Source: Zeugodacus cucurbitae
Taxonomy: Eukaryota; Arthropoda; Insecta; Diptera; Tephritidae
Direction of reading: 5' to 3'
Length of the DNA stretch: 64,000 nucleotides
NCBI RefSeq assembly: GCF_028554725.1
Contig: NC_071670.1
Coordinates: 29,692,001-29,756,000, forward strand
Shown here: piece after piece, positions 58,591-64,000 of the stretch
Layout of the letters: each line of letters starts with the position of its first letter
Numbering within the stretch: the stretch's first letter is position 1
Notes under the pieces: generated by a model
What the model saw: only the letters and a program-made list of their open reading frames with translations
Database searches by the model: none
Told to the model about the DNA's origin: nothing
Translations under genes and position numbers: made by a program

Positions 58591-59518
58591 AGTGCCCTGG
58601 AGACGATCAAATAATTGCGTCAAACAGTGCATATGTGTTAGTGATGTTCAATCGTGTGTTGCCCGCAAACGTTCAAATTAACACGTCAAACATCAGTTTA
58701 GTTTTGAGCTCGTAACGAACGGTCATCATGTCATCGTCGGATGATGATGATCTATTAATGGCATGTGCTGCAATTCTTATGAAAAAAAATTTCTCCATTT
58801 TTGTATTATTTTATATTATTTAGTTTATTTTATTATATTTGATTTTACTTTACTTTATTTTGTTATTTTAATTTATTTATTTTATTTTATTTTATTTTAT
58901 TTTATTTTATTTCATTTCATTCGATTTCATTTCATTTCATTACATTTCATTTCATTCCATTCCATTTCATTTCATTTCATTTCATTTCATTTCATTTTAT
59001 TTTATTTATTTATTTTATTTTTTTAATTTTATTTAATTTAATTTATTTATTTTAATTTATTTAATTTAATTTAATTTAATTTTATTTATTTTATTTTTTT
59101 TTTTTATTTTAACTTATTTTATTTTATTTTTTTTTTTTTTAATTTAATTTTATTATTTTATTTTATTTATTTTATTTTATTTATTTTATTTTATTTTTTT
59201 TATTTTATTTTTTTAATTTAACTTAATTTAATTTATTTATTTTGTTTTTTTATTTTATTTTATTTTTTCCGCTTCGCTTTACTTCACTTTTCTATGTCCT
59301 CTCAGCTTGAAATCTTCCCTGCAAATGAGCTCATGCTTGTCAAACATGAGTGGAGACGATCAAATTATCGTCCGTCAAATAGAAATATCAAAATTTTTTG
59401 ATTTTCATCAAACAGAGCCGACAACAGGTCGGTGTAGCGTACGTGTAGCCGACGAGAGCCGACGACACCAACACACTTAAAGTGTTTGACGCAATTATTT
59501 GATCGTCTCCAAGGCACT
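58591..59518. mobile_element. PIF/Harbinger-like element, 928 bp, carrying a large microsatellite
   Basis: 3-base target duplication TAA (58588-58590 and 59519-59521). Terminal inverted repeats: AGTGCCCTGGAGACGATCAA at the left and the complement TTGATCGTCTCCAAGGCACT at the right. The match extends over CAAATAATTGCGTCAAACA. An ATG at 58728 opens MSSSDDDDLLMACAAILMKK, resembling the acidic start of Harbinger transposases, then dissolves into repeat. TAA/TTA 3-base duplications are typical of this superfamily. Non-autonomous. Confidence 0.7.
58795..59270. repeat. ATTTT/TTTCA low-complexity block, about 475 bases
   Basis: Pentamer tracts (ATTTT, then CATTT, then back to ATTTT/AATTT) with gradual unit changes. 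The 87-residue frame at 58763-59026 (poly Phe/Ile/Leu) is an artefact. It fills the space where the Harbinger transposase gene would have been. Confidence 0.9.
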
Positions 59519-59521
59519 TAA

Positions 59522-60259
59522 GTATTAAGATGTTCATCCCTTTTACATAATCGAATTTCATACCCATTTATTTTTTTCTATTTTAAGTAATAAGTTTTTA
59601 CAACCAATCATTAGTCACAAAAATGAGTACTGCAAACTGGAAATACACTCTCATACATATGTACCTATATATACATACTTATAATTGAACATAATATAGA
59701 GTAAGGAAGAACATTTCAGCTCAGTGAGATGCGAATTGCAGTAAATGCCGATAAGAAAATAAGTTGAAGTGAAATGAACCACGATGAACAGTGAAATTGC
59801 AAGTTAAAAACGGATGCCAGGCCGCAAAGGCCACAGTGACAGAGCGGACAAAAAGTTGCTGCGCATATTCGTGCCGTTATTCTGAAAATCAATTCGTTGA
59901 ACGAGCTGGAAGTTAAGGAATATTTTCTTACATCTCACAGTTCTGGCTGGATTCTTTCACATTCTGTTTATTTCGTTTTACTTCTCAAATTGTTTCGTAT
60001 TATTTATTTATGTTTGTTTTTCATTGCTTTTTTTGGTGTGACATCAAATAGTAAAAAATGAGCGCATAAATGTCTGCTGTACGTCTGACGGTAGTTCGGC
60101 AATGCGAGGACACCTTTATAGCGGAGAAGTTGTGCATAAGCTGCATATCATAATGCAGCCAAACATACAATAATAACGACACAACAGTGGAACGAACTAT
60201 TGGCGATAGGCTATAAGCTATCAATTTAAAATGAAAACTAGTTTATAAATATAATATGA
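59522..60259. other. Non-coding, no gene recognised
   Basis: AT-rich with a less AT-biased patch at 59800-59900. No exon recognised. Confidence 0.35.
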
Positions 60260-60893
60260 AACAAGTAAGGAAAGGCTAAGTTCGAGTGCAACCGAACATT
60301 TTATACTCTCGCAATTTATTCCCATATTTTTATTAAGATAACACACAATTTGACTCACAAATTCGGCATATACATAGGCAGAGCTAGGGGAAGTTATGAC
60401 CCGATTTTAACCATTTCTGGTACAGAGACACACTATTAGAATAAAAGCATTTCCTCAGAATTAAATTAAGATATCTGAGAGATTTACCAACATTTTCGGT
60501 GAAAAATTACCATAAGGAGTTCATTATATTCGATATCCGGGGCATTGAAAAGTTATAGTCCGATTTCAACAAGTTTTTCACAAGTGATGCCACAGATCAT
60601 ATACAGTATTTGTGTAAATTTGTATTTCGCTATCTTCATTGATTCCTTATGTATATATTATAAAGTGAAAGAATAAAATGGAATTCAAAATTGAGTTATA
60701 TGGGAAGTTGTCGTTGTTGTGAACCGATTTCATCCATTTTCCACACGTGTCATCAGGGTGTCAAGAAAATATTATATACCGAATATCATTGAAATCTGTC
60801 GAGCAGTTCCAGCGATGGGCGAAATCGGTTCACAACCACGCCTACTTTCCACATGACTCAATTTTGAATTCTTCTGATCCGTTCACTTTATAA
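60260..60893 (-). mobile_element. DINE-like element folded into an inverted repeat
   Basis: Begins ACAAGTAAGGAAAGGCTAAG with the hairpin and TTTTATACTCTCGCAA. From about 60660 the phrase 'tggaattcaaaattgagtt...gggaagttgtcgttgttgtg' is followed at 60817-60893 by its complement ('cacaaccacgcctactttcc...actcaattttgaattc'). So the right part is an inverted copy of the internal segment. Confidence 0.65.
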
Positions 60894-60895
60894 TA

Positions 60896-61356
60896 CAGTG
60901 CAACTTCCATAACTCGAAGATCTCCATAACTCGAATACTTGAATTGGCAATAGCGTTTAGAAGCTAAATTTCATACAAATTTCCTTCCCTAATTTCCTTC
61001 CCGAAGTCAAATTTCATACAAATTTCCTTCCATAACATTATCGAACTTTTCGACCGGATAATAAAAAAATTAAAATTTTACTATCGAGGCAATATTTTAA
61101 AACGGTCTCTCTATATCATATGGAGGCTAACAAAAAATATGATATATTTATTGATTACATAAATCGTGTAACATAGACATGGGATACAGACGTCAAGAAT
61201 TTTTGCGAAGTAAATAAATAAAACTATGTAAATAAAACTATATTTTACAGCTTTTTGAAAAAAGTATGTTTTAATGAAAATTTCTATAACTTGAAGTCTC
61301 TCTAACTCGAAGTTTTTTTGTGCATTATGGTGATTCGAGTTAGAGCAACTCAACTG
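60896..61356. mobile_element. pogo/Tigger-like element, 461 bp
   Basis: TA flanks. The left CAGTGCAACTTCCATAACTC and the right GAGTTAGAGCAACTCAACTG are imperfect inverted repeats. The right 100 bases closely match those of the 244-base copy at 10297-10540 ('tttgtgcattatggtgattc'). No coding capacity. Confidence 0.65.
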
Positions 61357-61526
61357 TATATACATTAGGAACCAAAGAGGTTAGCGGAAGAAAACTTTAC
61401 ACTCAACTTTGCAACTAAATTACGTATACGCAATGGCAGACTCGTAATGCTTTAGAACAGTGGTTTTCAAACTTTTTTTAAACCAGCTGTGAACAGAGAG
61501 CGAGACAAGCCGCATTCCAATTAAAA

Positions 61527-62715
61527 TGGATAAATATCTTAAAAGACCAGTGGAACCGCTTACCTCAAGTGCAAGTGATTTAAAAACAAAATAGCAAAGA
61601 ATTTTTGATGATGAATATTTAAAATACGGTTTCACTGCTATTGATAACAAACCACAGTGTGTGATGAAACCATCAAAACTACGACATCTTACAACAAAAC
61701 ATGGAAACGACAAATATAAGCCACTGGTTTATTTCCAAAGAGCTTCTCTTTTTCATTACAATTCGATAAATCAACAGATATATCTGGTTGTGCTCAGTTT
61801 GTGTGTTTTGTCCGGTTTGAAACCCATGAACTATTTCCGAAGAAATGTTGTTTTGCAAATCTTTACCGAGAAATATTTAAACTTTAACTGGGAACTTTGT
61901 GTTGGTATTTGCACTGATTGTGCTAGCGCTATGACTGGCAATAAAAGTGGATTCGTCACTAGACTAAAAACAATAATGCCTAATGCGAAGTCGACGTAAT
62001 GTTTTCTCCATCGTCAAGCCTTGGCGGCCACGTTCTTACCGTCAAATTTAGGCGATGTGCTAAATGCTGTCATCAAAGTTGTTAATTTCATTACAAAACA
62101 ACCTTTACAGTCAAGGTTGTTTCGCACGGTATGTGAAGACATGGGCGTCCTCCATAAAAATCTATTTTATCACAAAAAGGTGAGGTGGTTATCCAAAGGA
62201 AATATGTTGACAAGAGCAAATGAATTGAAATTGGAACTGAACATGTTTTTTCAAGACGGAGAATATGTAAATCTGTTTAATAATACAGACATCTTAAATA
62301 CGAGTATGCAAGGGAGAGACGAAAACGCTATATCAGTCAAATAAAATCAAGGCATTTTTTTTTAAATAGAAATGTGGTCAACATCATAGCAATAATTACA
62401 ATTTCATTCATTCTATAGCTTTGAAAGTATAGCAGCAGAAATTTCATCCGATGAATTGGTGAGCGATTTTATTCCTAGAATAATTGAAACGCTGCAAAAT
62501 TTAATAAAAGGAATATACCGCTCCAAAAGACATGCAAGAAGATAAGGGTGATTGTTGGATATTAAATCACTTCATAACTGCATTGAGTTCGCCGATCTTG
62601 ACAATATATTGAGAGAAAAATTATGTGAACTGGCCGCGGAGAGTATGCTAAAAATGGAATATCTATCGGAAAATAGTCCTACATTTTGGATAAAGCATTA
62701 AATAGAAAGTTTTGT
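61527..62715 (+). pseudogene. hAT-type transposase pseudogene (ZBED5/Buster-like)
   Basis: Broken plus-strand reading in transposase order. MDKYLKRPVEPLTSSASDLK (61527) is followed by a stop, then YLKYGFTAI and MKPSKLRHLTTKHG, the second half of a BED zinc finger whose Cys pair is disrupted. Next come CTDCASAMTGNKSGFVTRLK (61915-61970, catalytic-region block) and, after a stop and frame change, LPSNLGDVLNAVIKVVNFI and MGVLHKNLFYHKKVRWLSKG (62040-62200). C-terminal traces such as LREKLCELAAESMLKMEY lie near 62610. Such proteins are normally more than 600 residues. At least three frame breaks make it non-functional. No terminal inverted repeats were found. Confidence 0.75.
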
Positions 62716-63070
62716 ATAAAAAATGAATTGTTCTTAAAAGGTAAAAAAAATGTTTTATTCAAATTAACCATTACTTTAGAAGGCAGAAGACCAACAACAT
62801 TGTTTATGTAAAATCACTCGTTTACAAGGAAAAGAGGAAGTATGAGGAAGATATGTCCTCTGAATTTTACTAAGATATCTTACAGACTGTCCGATACGTT
62901 CGATAAGAAGTCAGACACGGAAGATGTCAAATCTCGAAGGCAGTATCTATGTTTAAGTGTTTTTCGATATCTCCATTAATGATTTATATATTGTAAAGTA
63001 AAAGGATAAGATGAATATTATTAAAAATGCATTATTCGTTATTACAATGATACCATAAGGATCTAGTATG

Positions 63071-63105
<35 letters not shown>

Positions 63106-64000
63106 CATATAAATATAATAAGTGTAAACTGTAAATAGTAAAACACTTGCCCTTGAATCTCCCTCTCTTCCTAGTCCTCTCTGCGTCTTACCTTATCACA
63201 GTATTTTACAGAGGTTATCATAGCCCAACATAAATCCACTGCAATCGCACATTCCCCAATCATTTCTCATCACTTTTGCTTTTCAAGTGGAATATTTAAA
63301 TATACCATTGCTCCACTTAGCAGGAACGGCAGCCACACTCCACACCACAACATTTCGCAAGGCAGCAAATAGCACAAGACTGTGTCCAACAGCAGTTATA
63401 AGCGGTAATGCTTTACGGACAAGGAGCTGATGTGGAGCTGCTACGTAGTACAGCTGGCGACGGAGACAACAGTAGCAGCTGCTAGTAGCCGGGAGTATTT
63501 ACAGTATTTGCTGCCGACGTCGGCAGTAATTTATGCCCGCCTGCCTTAATTATAGTTCTGGTGTGCATAGCAAGCGAAAGCCGATTGCTTACGAGAACAC
63601 TGCAAGTCGGTAGCGTCCTTACCGCTCGTTTTGCACGCCACGACAATTACTTCGGCGGAACAACAGGAGAATTTGTGAAGTGTGCCGCGCCTGTCTGGCT
63701 TTTGCGTTTAAATTTCATTTCAACTACCTTAACGAGGAAATTTAAAATTTAATGCATTGTTCATTGTGGAAGAAATAAAACAACGCAATACACAGCAGAC
63801 GATGAAAAACGCATGCAGGCAGCGCTGAGGGGGAGTGGCACAGCGGTTAAGGCATTTTCCGGTGCGCGCAACTGTTGGCCTCGTTTGTTGTTATTTCTTT
63901 TTCTTTTATTGCAAAAACAGTAATTATTTTTAAGCACAACTTCTTCACATCGAACGATCACACATACATTACAGCTGACATTCGCACGCACGCCCACCAA
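62716..64000. other. Non-coding; (TA)n tract and GC-richer right end
   Basis: A (TA)n tract lies at about 63067-63092. The part 63290-63980 is GC-richer with CAG/CGG-type low complexity (for example 63440-63490), resembling promoter or 5' UTR DNA of a neighbouring gene, but no coding exon could be fixed. A tRNA-like A box is noted among the rejected items. Confidence 0.35.

Noticed and set aside
58763..59026. 87-residue Phe/Leu/Ile-rich frame
   Set aside because: Translation of a TTTTA-type microsatellite.
63828..63885. tRNA-like start GTGGCACAGCGGTTAAGGC resembling a pol III A box
   Set aside because: No B box, no cloverleaf and no T-run terminator in place; chance match or very old SINE scrap.
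1..64000. CRISPR arrays, rRNA genes, bacterial operons, riboswitches
   Set aside because: Nothing of the kind was seen; the repeats are eukaryotic transposons, microsatellites and coding heptads.

Overview
The window looks like AT-rich nuclear DNA from a higher fly (Diptera), most likely a tephritid fruit fly or a close relative. The evidence is a spliced Rho-family GTPase gene with GT/AG introns, many DINE-1/mini-me-like (Helentron-associated) repeats with tetranucleotide GTCY tracts, and mariner elements of the DD41D 'rosa' type, a lineage first described in Ceratitis. Nothing bacterial, viral or CRISPR-like was seen. The species call is inference.

Layout. From 1 to 6457 there are decayed Tc1 and mariner relics and one possible minus-strand exon. 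From 6458 to 19074 lie five coding exons of a RhoU-like atypical Rho GTPase on the plus strand; its first coding exon was not found. The 10.2 kb second visible intron holds a Tc1 element, a DINE-like repeat, a pogo-like MITE and, antisense, a relic gene for a small secreted repeat protein with an arginine-rich tail (start codon lost). From 19.1 to 30 kb comes a transposon-rich stretch with a second small secreted-protein gene (25259-25648). A probable first coding exon of a secreted or membrane protein sits at 30257-30638. From 31 to 50 kb there is mostly non-coding DNA with tandem, palindromic and nested transposons. From 51.0 to 52.5 kb there is an inverted, diverged copy of part of the RhoU locus: a dead copy of one RhoU exon beside an intact repeat/arginine-tail secreted gene (51811-52479). 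From 53 to 64 kb there are more DINE-like repeats, a PIF/Harbinger element carrying a 0.5 kb ATTTT-type microsatellite, and a hAT (ZBED5-like) pseudogene.

Main biological points. (1) The RhoU-like gene and a family of TATA-driven, single-exon genes coding for signal peptide, low-complexity repeats and an Arg-rich tail are physically linked, and one segment carrying both was duplicated in inverted orientation. (2) In the two copies the 7-residue repeat has turned over completely while the signal peptide, promoter and basic tail are kept. (3) Several transposons are nested and datable: a 5'-inverted RTE-like insertion with a clear target-site duplication inside a DINE-like element, and an internally deleted rosa mariner inside a palindromic Tc1 element. 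Functions of the small secreted proteins are unknown.
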